A model generated the notes under the pieces. That model was given only the letters and a program-made list of their open reading frames with translations, had not been told where the DNA came from and did not search any database. Below are positions 10,415 to 20,266 of a DNA stretch of 64,000 nucleotides, piece by piece. Source of the stretch: Phyllostachys edulis (lineage: Eukaryota > Streptophyta > Magnoliopsida > Poales > Poaceae); contig CM070567.1 in the NCBI GenBank assembly GCA_036346405.1, forward strand, positions 48,409,633 to 48,473,632, written 5' to 3'. The position numbers and the translations under genes were made by a program. The first letter of the stretch is position 1. Each line of letters starts with the position of its first letter.

Positions 10415-11605
10415 CTAATCTAAGAACTCGTCGCCGTCCACGATGAGCGGCGCCGACGGCCCGTCGAGCAGCAGCGAGTCCAGCGAGGTCGGCACATCGA
10501 TTGGGTCGTCGGTGCAGCCTGGCACGTCGGTCGGTTGGTCGTCGGTGATAGGCAGGTTGATGACGCTGTCAGTCGGGTGGTCCTCGCTGCAGCCTGGAGC
10601 GTCTGTTGGGTGGTCGTCGGCGCAGCCTGGCGCGTCGGTCAGGTGGTCATCGGCAATGGGCGGGCCGGTGTGGCTGTCGACCGGCGGCGGGTGCGGGTCC
10701 TTGTTTTGCCGGTGCCGGCGCAGCTCGAGCACCCGGCGGTGGGTGTTGGCGTGCTCCGACAGCACGAAGGTGGGGCTCCCTATGGGCCGGTACTCCGGCA
10801 GCAGCCTCCCCTGCCTGTACCGCACGCCGCACGCGTTGCACAGCGTGCCCCGCCCCATCGGCCCCTCCCTCCACTGCGGCGTCTCCATCGACCCGCAGTG
10901 CAGGCAGCTCCTCCTCCTCTGCGGTGGCGGTGGCGGTGGTGCTGGGGCTGCTGGCTTCCTGGGAGCCCTCCTCAGCATCGATGGCTTTCTGACCAGGAAG
11001 ATGGCTGGCGACACCTCGGACTCCCAGATCGGGCTCTCCGGCGGCGACTCGGCGGTCGGGCTCTCGGGTGGCGGCTCGGCGACCGGGCCCGCCGCCGGCC
11101 GGTGCTCCCGTAGTGCCCCCACCGCCCTGTACCGGACCCCGCAGGCGTTGCAGAGCGTGCTCCGCCCCATCGGTCCCGATCTCCACTGCGGCGTCTCCGC
11201 CGCGTCGCAGTGCAGGCACCTCCTCGACCTCTTCGCCGGCTTCTTGGCCGAGGAGGCGGTGGCGGGATCGGGGGACGGAGCCACGAGTTGACGTTTGGGA
11301 CGGGGGGCCCTCACCTCCTCCTCCGTTGGCTTCTTGGCCGGCGCGGCGGTGGCGGGATCGGGGAACGGAGCCACGCGCACGCGCTGGGGACGGGGGGCCC
11401 TCACCTCCTCCTCCGCTGGGTTCTTGGCCAGCGGCGGCGGGAGGGCGGGGATCCTGTACGACCACCAGGCGGACGGCGCGGCGCGGGGGAGGCAGCTGCG
11501 CACCTTGCGCGGGACGGCGGCCTCCAGGCGGGAGATGACGGCGGGCAGCGCGAGGACGTAGACGAGGGGGCTCCGCCCCCCTGCCGCCCTCCTCCTTCCC
11601 GCCAC
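10415..11605 (-). CDS. Two-finger GATA-type zinc finger protein
   Basis: A single uninterrupted minus-strand frame of 396 residues. Two class IV plant GATA fingers of CX2CX18CX2C form are complete: finger 1 at C130/C133/C152/C155 (AAETPQWRSGPMGRSTLCNA) and finger 2 at C234/C237/C256/C259 (METPQWREGPMGRGTLCNAC). Finger 2 is followed by the QGRLLPEYRP tail typical of plant GATA subfamily A. Such proteins bind WGATAR sites in the nucleus. Most plant members have one finger; two is unusual. Residues 60-125 hold repeats of AKKPxEEEVRAPRP...DPATA. Residues 319-375 hold acidic DDHPTDAPGC repeats; the last 20 residues are acidic. Finger 1 carries RAVGALREHR in place of RLLPEYRP, so it may have diverged in binding. 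I chose the first Met; no intron is evident. It is the only intact host-type gene here, but expression is unproven. Confidence 0.8.
   Translation of the reverse strand: MAGRRRAAGGRSPLVYVLALPAVISRLEAAVPRKVRSCLPRAAPSAWWSYRIPALPPPLAKNPAEEEVRAPRPQRVRVAPFPDPATAAPAKKPTEEEVRAPRPKRQLVAPSPDPATASSAKKPAKRSRRCLHCDAAETPQWRSGPMGRSTLCNACGVRYRAVGALREHRPAAGPVAEPPPESPTAESPPESPIWESEVSPAIFLVRKPSMLRRAPRKPAAPAPPPPPPQRRRSCLHCGSMETPQWREGPMGRGTLCNACGVRYRQGRLLPEYRPIGSPTFVLSEHANTHRRVLELRRHRQNKDPHPPPVDSHTGPPIADDHLTDAPGCADDHPTDAPGCSEDHPTDSVINLPITDDQPTDVPGCTDDPIDVPTSLDSLLLDGPSAPLIVDGDEFLD
10500..10660 (-). repeat. Short tandem repeats encoding DDHPTDAPGC-like units
   Basis: Units of about 30-36 bp (plus-strand core GCAGCCTGG.GCGTC.GT.GG followed by TGGTCGTCGG) recur four to five times and produce the acidic C-terminal decapeptide repeats of the GATA protein. 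Confidence 0.7.
11245..11440 (-). repeat. About 100-bp tandem repeats in the N-terminal coding region of the GATA gene
   Basis: GGCGGTGGCGGGATCGGGG and CTCACCTCCTCCTCCG recur with related spacing. They encode the repeated EEEVRAPRP...VAP.PDPATA block. Confidence 0.7.
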
Positions 11606-12010
11606 CGCCGCCGGCCATGTCGCTGGTCGCCTTGGTCACCTCAGATCGCCGGAATTTTGCACGCCTCTGCGGCTCTGCCGAACCCCCCCCCCCCCAACCT
11701 AATCCTGGTGGGTGCCCAGCTATTAAAATACTATCTTTAGACCACCGGCTTGGAGAAGCTAAACCAATCCACTCACACACCGAAAATACAGAGAGATTAA
11801 TAGATGGTTGAATATGTTACTTGTACCTCTCTTCCCTCCCCTGCCTCCGCCGTCGCCATGGACGGCGGCCGAGCGAGCTGTGACCGGGCGGCGGCGGCGG
11901 CGGCGGCACTGACAGGTGAGCGATTTGCGGGCGGGCGTGTCAGCAGAAGAGAACTAACAAGGACGACGAGTCACGGTGGTCCTTTTTTTTATTTCTCTTT
12001 TTTTGGTGTC
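11606..12010. other. Upstream region of the GATA gene
   Basis: This is the presumed promoter and 5' leader of the minus-strand GATA gene. It contains a C homopolymer at about 11687-11697 and a GGC run near 11890. I saw no convincing TATA box at a sensible distance. A plus-strand open frame at 11804-12136 crosses into the neighbouring TIR element and is probably spurious. Confidence 0.4.
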
Positions 12011-13286
12011 GAGTGTATTTGTCAAAAAGCTACACATTTGTGTTGTCTTATGCAAAACGTCATTATGTTCGATGTAATAGATTATTTGTTACAGGTTATA
12101 TGGTACTTTGTTAATTTATCTTTTTCAAATATTTAATTCATATTTTTGGTTTAATGGTCCTGGCCCACATGCAAAATATCGTTTTTGCCCCTCCGGTTGG
12201 TTCCGCAGTCCTGATGACGATAACTGTTAGAGTTCCCCTTCTCCCCCTGTTAGTGAAGGTTGCATGTATCTTGATGACATGACAATCGCGGGCTCCCTTG
12301 CCACCCTATGGTTCTCCTCCTTGGCCACAACAAGGCTTGACACCACACACTTGGACGTCGATGGCAACGACGACCGGACGCACTCTCGATCGCAAGTGAG
12401 GGCCGCCGGGCGTGCCCTTCATCAGTGTGTGACGACGCGTGACCTACCCTTCACCAAAGGCGATGGATCTCTCTGCTTGGATGGCGCTGGAGATAAGAAC
12501 CACCGCTTTATGGCGGAACCGCCGACCGGCGGTGCAGCCTCCGAGACATTCTTGGGAGCAAAAACCGTCCTTTTGACAACATCCGTTGTATCGGACGGTG
12601 GTACATTGCTGGAATTGGATAGCATAAGCGGCGGCCCGATGTCAGAGGGGGATGCAGGCTGGATGACTTAGTCGCAGGGCGACGAGGGGCTCAAGGTTGC
12701 CAACATAGGGGATGGAGGGGGAGGAGGGAATGAGGTGGAGGCTCATGTCGCGTGGGACCGTGCGGGCAAAGCAGAGGCGGACGAGGTGTCCGACGAGGTG
12801 GGGGTGCGCTAGGAGGAGGGCGTTGGTGACGATGGGGGGAGCTGGACGTAGGTGGAGTAGACTCCATCGGAGAGCTGGAGGAGGAAGCCGTTAGATGGCC
12901 AGAGGGAGTCAGAGGTGAGGGCGAGGACGACGGCGGTGACCTGGAGGGCGGGGAGTGGTGCTCGCTAGCGACGCGCTCGTCGGTGTGCATCACCTGGAGT
13001 AGCTTGAGCAGCACCCCTGGCGTGATGGTCGCCATGGTTGCCGGAATAGTGAGGTGGTCCAGAGGAAAAGAAATGATAGCTGTTAGAGTTCCACGAAGCG
13101 ACCGGAGGGGCAAAAACGACATTTCGCATGTGGGGTCAGGTCCATTAAACCAGAAATATGAATTAAATATTTGAAAAAGGCAAATTAACGAAGTGCCAAT
13201 ATAAGTTGTGACAAATAATCTATTGCATCAAACTTAATGACATTTTACAGAAGACATAACAAATGTGACATTTTGGCAAATATCCC
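12011..13286. mobile_element. TIR transposon carrying a host gene fragment (Pack-MULE type)
   Basis: Long terminal inverted repeats of about 200 bp, left 12011-12208 and right about 13097-13286. Shared blocks include TTTGCCCCTCCGGT, AAATATTTAATTCATATTT and AATAGATTATTTGT. The interior (about 12250-13080) is GC-rich and encodes pieces of a DUF936 gene on the minus strand, the defining feature of Pack-MULEs. There is no transposase, so it is non-autonomous. I could not find a clean 9-bp target duplication; the TIR tips are diverged and my ends may be off by several bases. Confidence 0.75.
12255..13035 (-). pseudogene. Captured DUF936 family gene fragment
   Basis: From ATG at 13035 the minus strand encodes MATITPGVLLKLLQVMHTDE then RVASEH, the conserved start of plant DUF936 proteins (family of unknown biochemical function). 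A one-base loss after EH shifts frame. The adjacent frame then continues as LTSDSLWPSNGFLLQLSDGV, a further shift, and ALLLAHPHLVGHLVRLCFAR...IPYVGNLEPLV. Past 12680, the 12422-12625 frame (NSSNVPPSDTTDVVKRTVF, PPVGGSAIKRW, SKQRDPSPLVKG) and REPAIVMSSRY near 12270 look like the central part of the same family. No introns are needed between the blocks. Several lesions make it non-coding. Confidence 0.75.
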
Positions 13287-14056
13287 GTCAGGAAAATAAG
13301 AAAGAAACTTTTATGTTTTCTGGTGGTAACAAGGAAACTTTTCTGTTATTCTGGTGGATCCTGATTGTCTGGAGTACTGCAGAGGTATGCAAACAATAAT
13401 ATGAGTTTGCTACAATGGTTACAACATGGCACTGTAGCACAACACCCGATTTACTGTAAGAAAGAACTTGCACTGTAGTATAGGTTCCTAATGTAGAGTA
13501 CTGTTTATCCTACGCAATTACCCCTCCAATGTAGAGGATCTAAATCCTATTCTATCAGGGAATAGCATCCTCTGTCGTGTTGTTTGTGTCTTTCGAACTC
13601 TACAAGTAGAGTGTTCATGCTTTGCAATGGGATAAAACATACACACATTTTTTTCTTTTCCATACAAAATGCAAATTTAATCCCAAAATGCTCCTACTTA
13701 TGAATCCAAATACATTTGGACAATACATTTCATAACTTTGCAAGCAATCCATCGTCTAGTATGAGGCCGCAGCAAGGGCAACACTGCAACAGAGGGGTCA
13801 AAACACCTGCATATCACTTGTCAGTTGTTACCAACACAATCCTAAAGCGGCCACCTACCGGAAGAATACTGAAGTAGTTTGCTATATGTTCTGTAACCAA
13901 AACCAAACACTGGTAATCTTGCACTTCACAGAGCCTTCCTGTCAGTTTGGTTGCAAAAGATCATGCCTTAAAACCGCTTATCAATTCTGCAATACCAGTG
14001 GGTTAAATCACTTATCTAATGGCATTAAGGCAACACACATGCCACATCCTTAGTAC
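13287..14056. other. Intergenic region with a small tandem repeat
   Basis: No gene seen. At 13307-13360 a unit GAAACTTTTmTGTTwTTCTG followed by GTGG is present twice. The rest is AT-rich and lies downstream of the ACR fragment. Confidence 0.45.
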
Positions 14057-14400
14057 CTGAACAACAGTTTGGGCCGGCCGGTCCTGCACTGGACCACCAT
14101 GGGCATGTACCTGCACTCGGCGCAGTGCACAACTGAGACCTCTGTCATCAGGGAGGAGCCGTCGCGCGGTGGGCTAAGTAGGTGCAGCCGCGCTCCATGT
14201 GTGTCAGGCTCACCAGCGCGGCTGCAGCCTGCGACGAGTGTGATGTGTGTCCACTGCTTGGCGCTCCGGGCGGCGCGCTGCATGCCGGCGAGCACCGTGC
14301 ACACCCCGGACAGCAGCCTCGGACGTTCAGTTCCTGTCAGATCGATGATGACCGAGGTGAACTCCTTTGACGACACGATGCCAACCATGTTGGTCACCTC
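14057..14400 (-). pseudogene. ACR-type ACT-domain protein, exon fragment
   Basis: The minus-strand frame encodes SVIIDLTGTERPRLLSGVCT...AKQWTHITLVAG, matching the ACT-domain core (xxLTGTDRPGLLSEVxxVL...WTHNxRVA) of plant ACR proteins, GlnD-like putative amino-acid sensors. The later part, VSVVHCAECRYMPMVVQCRT then GRPKLLF, matches a following ACT repeat (NCxxxGYTVVxxxCxDRPKLLF). The segment between them is shorter than usual, so an internal deletion is likely. A donor follows LLF at 14057 (TTCAG|GTACTAAG). No flanking ACR exons are seen, so I read this as a fragment. The single frame is open, but the protein lacks most ACT repeats. Confidence 0.7.
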
Positions 14401-15310
14401 CGGTTAGTAGCAGTTGCTACCTCCAGCATCTGCAACGAGCAATCTAATTCTTTCACACGAATCAATCAAACTCTGACACGATACAATTCAGTACACGAAT
14501 GCATACCAGATCCATGAATCAGGAAACCAGAGACGGCGTGCCCGCGTGGATCAAGTAGATGAAGGGGAGAGAGGTTGAGACCGGGAGGAAACTGCGACGG
14601 GATCGAGAGAGAGAGGCCCTGCGGCGTAGTTGTTACATCAATCGATGAGGGAAGACGTGGGCAGGCGGTTGCCGAGAACGAGAGAAGTGATGAGACGGTT
14701 TTGCAGAGGAACTCACACGGACGATCGTGCTCCGCGCGAGGGGTGGCTCGAAGGATGAAACTCCCATTCCTTATCTCTTCGCCAAACCCCCGTCCTCCAG
14801 TTCTTCTTCACCTCCGTTCCCTTTTTCTCCCAATCCCCTTTCTTCCTCTCTATTTCTCCCATGGCGCCTCACCCGGCTTGGTCCCGGCGCCTCCGGCCGC
14901 TGGCCTGGTCTAGCTCCCTGCGCCACCTCCACCGTCCTGCGCGCCTCCATAGGCTGGCGCCGCCTTCTCTCACCCGGCCGCCCCCCCTCTCTCTCTAGGG
15001 TGCCTCCTACTCGGCGCCACCCCTCCATCCACTGGCAGCCGCCGCCGCCGGCTCTCCGCCCCGCCACGGACTGCGCGCACCCCGGACTTCGCCGCGTGCC
15101 ACCGGACGCCACCGCCGTCCGGCCCTCGCTTCCCCGGCCCGGCTGCTCCCTGCCTTGGCTCACCTCCGCTCCACCCGGCCCGGTTCTCTCACTGCTCGTC
15201 GACCCGGCTCCTGCTCCGGCTTGCCGTCACCTCGCCCCGATATGGCCCCTCTCCCACGGCGCGGCCTGTCGGCCAGTGCCGCCGCTCTATATGGGGTAAG
15301 GCTGTGAGGC
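14401..15310. other. GC-rich unassigned segment
   Basis: Pro/Arg-rich frames are open on the plus strand (14727-15299) and antisense (14771-15163). The plus frame is about 190 residues with a hydrophobic/Pro start and no recognisable domain. It could be a first exon captured by a transposon; I do not call it a gene. Confidence 0.35.
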
Positions 15311-18300
15311 CTCTCGGCATAACCGTCCTTTGCATCCTAATTTTTTCCATAGTAGACTCGTCGCCGCTGCCGCCGACCGATTCGATCACGCTGCCGCCTG
15401 ATCGATGGGATCTTGAGACAAGATTGTTGTAGGACGAATGGAATCGCAAGGTGAACAATTTCTATTCAGGTTCACAGCAAGATCCATATCATTACTCTAT
15501 GTATCCATTTGTATTTTTCGCTCGATGAGTCCCTTGAATCTTTTGCCAGCATGGGATCTGAGATCCAATCCTATTTTTTTGGCAAGACACCTCAATCGAA
15601 TGTATGTTTGTGCAAGGATTAATTCCCAATTTTGGTTTTAGTGCTGATTAGTTCTTTTCTGCAGAGAAAAGGTGCTTCTTGTGTTTGGCAGCGAATCCTG
15701 TTGCCCGACGGCCAGAGTGTCCCGCGGAGCGGCATCGACTCCGGCCACTCTCAGCCCCTCCTTGGGTCCTGACAGTGGAGTCCCTCCTCTGCTCATATCA
15801 TATCCTCTTAACGGCAGCGGCGTCGAGTTTGTTCCCCGGGCCCGAGTGACACATGTCAGGTGAACGGCGACACCCACGTAGGTTTGCGCCTCCTGCCTCC
15901 TGGTGGCCGACGGCAGGAGTGTCTCTCAGTTTCTCTCAACGGCATCGGTGTCTAGATCTCGCTCCGATCAGACCTCATCTCCACGGTATTCTTGCCTTTT
16001 GTGGTAGACGAAGTGATCATTATTGTATTAGGCTAGACAATATTAGGTATATGAAGCCAAATTTGTTGCATTCCTTCTTACACAACTTGCATGCAGAGTT
16101 TTTGGTTTCATTGTGGTCCATTGGGTGTTCATGATTGGATGAGGCAATGCAAAATTGGGTATGTGATACCATCTCGTGTGGTGCTTGTTAATTTGGCTTA
16201 CGACTAAATATGCACACATGATCATGCTGTTGCCCGACCAAAGCTTAATTACTTCTTTATACTGAAAGAAGCTATCTTGCAATCCAGGCCATTAATTAGG
16301 AAAATGTTATTGCCATTTGATCTCAAAGATAGCCTCTTATGTGTTAATCAGATATGAATAGGAGGAGCTCACATACAGGAACCAGAGAATTATTAAGAGG
16401 TAGGACATGGTAATATGTTGTTACCAGTTTGAAGTTGTCAATGTGAGTCAAACACATTTCTTCCTGTTGTTCTTGCCATCGCCGCCGCCGCTTTGCCTGC
16501 GCGCCGGGTACGCGCCTATGCGGCTTTCTTCCCTTGTGTCATACGTGGCCTCTACTGGTCTTGTGCTGTTCTTGGCCTTCTGATCTGGTTTATGCGCTCT
16601 TATGGGAGCTGCTTGATCTGTTCTTGGTTCTCTTTGGATTGTTTTCTCCGGTGGCGGTGTGGCACCATCATTTGCTATTTTGCTCAATTTGGTCTGTGGG
16701 TTCTTTCTCTCTTTGCACTGCAGATTTGCCCTTTTCTCTTTACCTTTTTGTTGTTGTTATTTTATTGCCATGGTGCTTTGGCGGTGGATTTTGGTTTGTT
16801 GCTTTACTTTGCATTGCTCGGCAATATTTACTCTCTTTGTACTGCCCATTTCTTCCCTCTTCGGCTGTTCATCTCCGAAAATAATCACTTCTTTCTCTGT
16901 TAATCTTTCTTTCTTCCTGCGTGACATTAGAGCATTTATTTGTTCCGGTGAACTTCGTACTCACACGAACCCTCCTGTGTTTGGTATTCCGAATTCAGAT
17001 GAGAAGCTGCGCAACCGCGGCGGCGATACTGTTATTGGCCTGAGACTGGAGAGGTGATAAACTCAGAGGAGGATAGAGGTAAAGAGAGAAAGAGAGAGCT
17101 CATGGGTTCCTTGGAGGCGTGGTACCGTCCTGCCGGAGCAGCGTAAGATCTCTCTATCCAAATCCCCTCCATCTAAAGAAAAGCTCCTTCTTTTCTTTCT
17201 TTCTTTTTGTGCGTCTGTGTGGTTTTTTAGCTGGTTATACTTAGGCTGCTTGCATATCATCATATAATCTCGCAGATGTGTGCTAATCCAGCTGCAGATG
17301 TGTGCTTTGCCATGTGCTGTCATGTGTTGCCTGTTAGATTGACTTGGCTAATTAAGCTATTGTTGTGGGGGTGGTGGGGTGGCCATATCATCATATGACA
17401 TGTCTTGTTCGATGCCGATGTGTTAGAACTACGAATCTCTCTCTTTTTACCTTTTCCCTTTGTGAGACTAACCGAAAGTTAGTATTACTTTTCTGACGAT
17501 TTTGATCCCATGTTTAGGTGCAAATATTTTGGTTAAACTGGTTTTGGTGTTATGTGGAGCCAGGCGTCGGTGGTCATGTGTTTCTCACTGCAAATTTGAC
17601 CCCAAAGACTGCTCCTTGTGTCACCAGTTCTATTAAATCACTGCACGCATTAGTTCCAGATGCAGTCTGCAGTGGGCACCATGTTTGCCACGTTAAGCAA
17701 GTCGGCTACAGTGCTTTGTGCCTGTGGCCCAAGGGGCACGCATAGCGTCTAGAAAATGTTGGGTTTTGGTGTGTTTGACACTAAGATGCGCAACCAACCA
17801 AGTGATTTCGGCAACCTTGGTCATCACCATTTCAATCTTCTTGATGTTTATGGCTGTAATAGTACACTGCAAGGTTGTCTTCTCTACATCTGGGATTACT
17901 CATCCGTGTAGCGTTTCGTTGCGTGCTTAATGGTATTCAAATCGTGGTTTGTGACCAAGAACATGGGGGGTTTGGTACCGGGTCATCTCTGTGATTAATG
18001 ATGCTTTACTTTCCTAAAAGATGTGACTAATAAAGCAGAGGACCGGTGGAGTATAAGAGTGCGCTAATATTCTTTTGGTTAATCCTTTTTAATTCTCAGT
18101 GCTGAGAAACTGGTGTAGTATTTTTCTCCTTTAGCCTTTCTTATTTGATAGCCAAATAACTTTAGTGTGAATCTGTGATCACTTTCCCATACTACGATAT
18201 CTCCTTTTCAAAAAGACGTGCTTTGAATACTTTAGTTTTAGTGTTGCAAGGTTTCTCCATAGAGGCCAGTCCTATGAACCTTCTGGGTGTATAACACCAA

Positions 18301-19430
18301 TGCAAACTTCAAGAAAAGCAAAACATCATCCCCATGGAAAATATTATGTAGGCTATCTTTCTGGTGGTAAGCAATGGGGAAAGGTAGGGACCAGGGTATG
18401 TTACCTTACTATTGTCATTATGTTACTATGGTTGTTTTGATAGGGACCTTGGTAAACAATTTGGATTACTTCCATGCACTTCAGATAAAAAATAATATTA
18501 ATATAAGCTGGTCTTTAAGGAATCATACTTATTTCTTCAGGAGTTCTATATATCCTTTTGTTTTCTTAGATGGAGTTCTCCCTTCTATTTTCACAAGTGG
18601 TCCTAACTCCTAAGTCTTAGCTCCGAAGTGTTGTTTCTCCTTACCTACATTGAGCTCCCACTTTCTAATGATTGTCTAGCATCCACGAATGGTTGTGATA
18701 CTAACCAAAGTAAAAGGGAAAAAGTTACCTTCCTGCGTAGCGAAATGAAACCCAAAAAGGGAACTCCACTGTTTATATGGGATCAGCACCAAAGCGTTAT
18801 TTAACTATTACACCAACAGACCAATCTAATACAGCTTCTTATGTCAGTTCTATTCTGAATATTTCTTGACCAATTGTTACTTCATGTTCAAATACTTACT
18901 GAAGGGAGTTGTTTTCTCTGTTTCCTCTATTCTTTTTTCAGTGATGACACAACTAAGAGAAGGACCCAGAAAAGCAAAAGTTTCAAAGAGGTTGAAAAAT
19001 TTGATGTCTTTGTCCTAGAGGAGCTCTGGTTGCAAGTTCCGATCCTTGCAACTTTTGCTCTTCGCTATCATGTCTGTTGCATTTCTGACACTCCTATTCA
19101 CGCCGTCTGTGTACGAGCATCAATAGCAGTCCAGTTCTCGGTGAGTATACCTATCGAGCGAGATCTCATTACGATATTCAGTACTACATGCAGAATATGT
19201 GGAAACCAAAACATCTATTCCCACTAGGCTCTTGTATAGGTTGAGTTTGAATTATATATGATAAAAAACTGCCTATCACCCAGAAGTTCATTCAGTTCAT
19301 ATGCTTTGCAGGTTTGTCAATGTTGAGTGGATATTTGAGAAGACAAGCCCTGATCACGATATGTATCTTCTATCGTTGTTTAATGGTGGTGGTGGTGGTG
19401 GTGAATAGAAACTTAAATTTGGACTCTTAA
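15311..19430. other. Unassigned region, probably part of the plus-strand Helitron
   Basis: AT-leaning with scattered short frames (for example 16493-16903, hydrophobic; 17518-17745; 18874-19227), none with a domain I recognise. A (GGT)n microsatellite sits at about 19385-19405. It lies upstream of a Helitron 3' terminus at 20250, but I found no matching 5' TC terminus, so the element's left limit is unknown. Confidence 0.4.
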
Positions 19431-19439
19431 ATCTTAACA

Positions 19440-19650
19440 GCACTGAGTTCGGTTCTTGGACACAATTGCTTCCAAAAAGCGACTTTTCAATCGTAGGGCT
19501 AGAGCATGCTAAGGAATGCATTACCTGGCAGACTCTGTATCCCAAATGGATTGATGAGGAGGAAGAAACAGAGATACCATCTTGTCTGTCACTTCCAGAG
19601 CATGATTTTCCAAGAGGGACACACTTTGATGTTGTTGGACACATTAGCTA
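19440..19650 (+). pseudogene. GT8 glycosyltransferase fragment (GUX/PGSIP-like)
   Basis: The plus-strand frame contains TWQTLYPKWIDEEEETEIPS and CLSLPEHDFPRGTHFDVVGH. This resembles the xxLYPEWIDEEExxxVPxCPxLP...DxVAVKLPC segment in plant GT8 glucuronosyltransferases (GUX/PGSIP), Golgi enzymes decorating xylan. Only this short block is recognisable; the DxD and substrate-binding regions are absent. It is probably a captured exon. The match is from memory of the motif and is moderately specific. Confidence 0.5.
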
Positions 19651-20222
19651 ATGAGTCCTGCCAAACTAACGATGTTGTGCTAAACAATGTTTTGTAGGAG
19701 GTTAACATACACGATGTACCATATAAACACCAGTTATGTGCAATCTGAATATGTGATTACTGACTGGATGGTTGGATGAGTCTATACGAGTTAGTGATGA
19801 TAAAAAGTCTACGAGTTAGTGATGATAAAAAGTCAAATCGATTGGATGAAATAATGGCGCCAATACTCAAGGTTGAGGAGCTATTCAAGACAGTAAGCAA
19901 TAGTATGATAAAGTAACTTCGGAGATGATATAAATTGTTCAGTTTTTCAGCCAAAGTATATTGGCGTTGTTATTTTAGAGTTGTGCGCAAAATAATTCAG
20001 ATTGTATTGCTCCAGTTATGCAATCTGAATATGTGATTATTGACTTGGATGGTTTTAATACGTGATATCACATTTTTACTGAGTTTGCTAATGATTGAAT
20101 TAAGTTATTACAGAAGATATGCTATTTGGAATTGATAGAAATTTTACGGCAATGTTGGCCTAAAGTTTTGATAAATTATCATGTAAAGCAAAAGAAAATA
20201 TGTATATATAGTATTTTATATT

Positions 20223-20250
20223 CCGTTGCAACGCACGGGCATCCTACTAG
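20223..20250 (+). mobile_element. Helitron 3' terminus (plus strand)
   Basis: CCGTTGCAACGCACGG, then GCATCCTACTAG, ends at 20250 and is followed by T. It fits the grass Hel1-type 3' end in full: a CCGT...ACGG hairpin stem, GCACGGGC and a terminal CTAG before T. The body lies to the left; the 5' end was not identified. Confidence 0.8.
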
Positions 20251-20266
20251 TTTTAGTAGTAGTTCT

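Noticed and set aside
14727..15299. 190-residue plus-strand open frame
   Set aside because: Pro-rich with no recognisable motif and an antisense frame of similar size; composition explains it.
16493..17057. Hydrophobic plus-strand frames that could look like a membrane protein
   Set aside because: T-rich DNA gives Phe/Leu/Cys-rich translations in all frames; three overlapping frames look equally hydrophobic.
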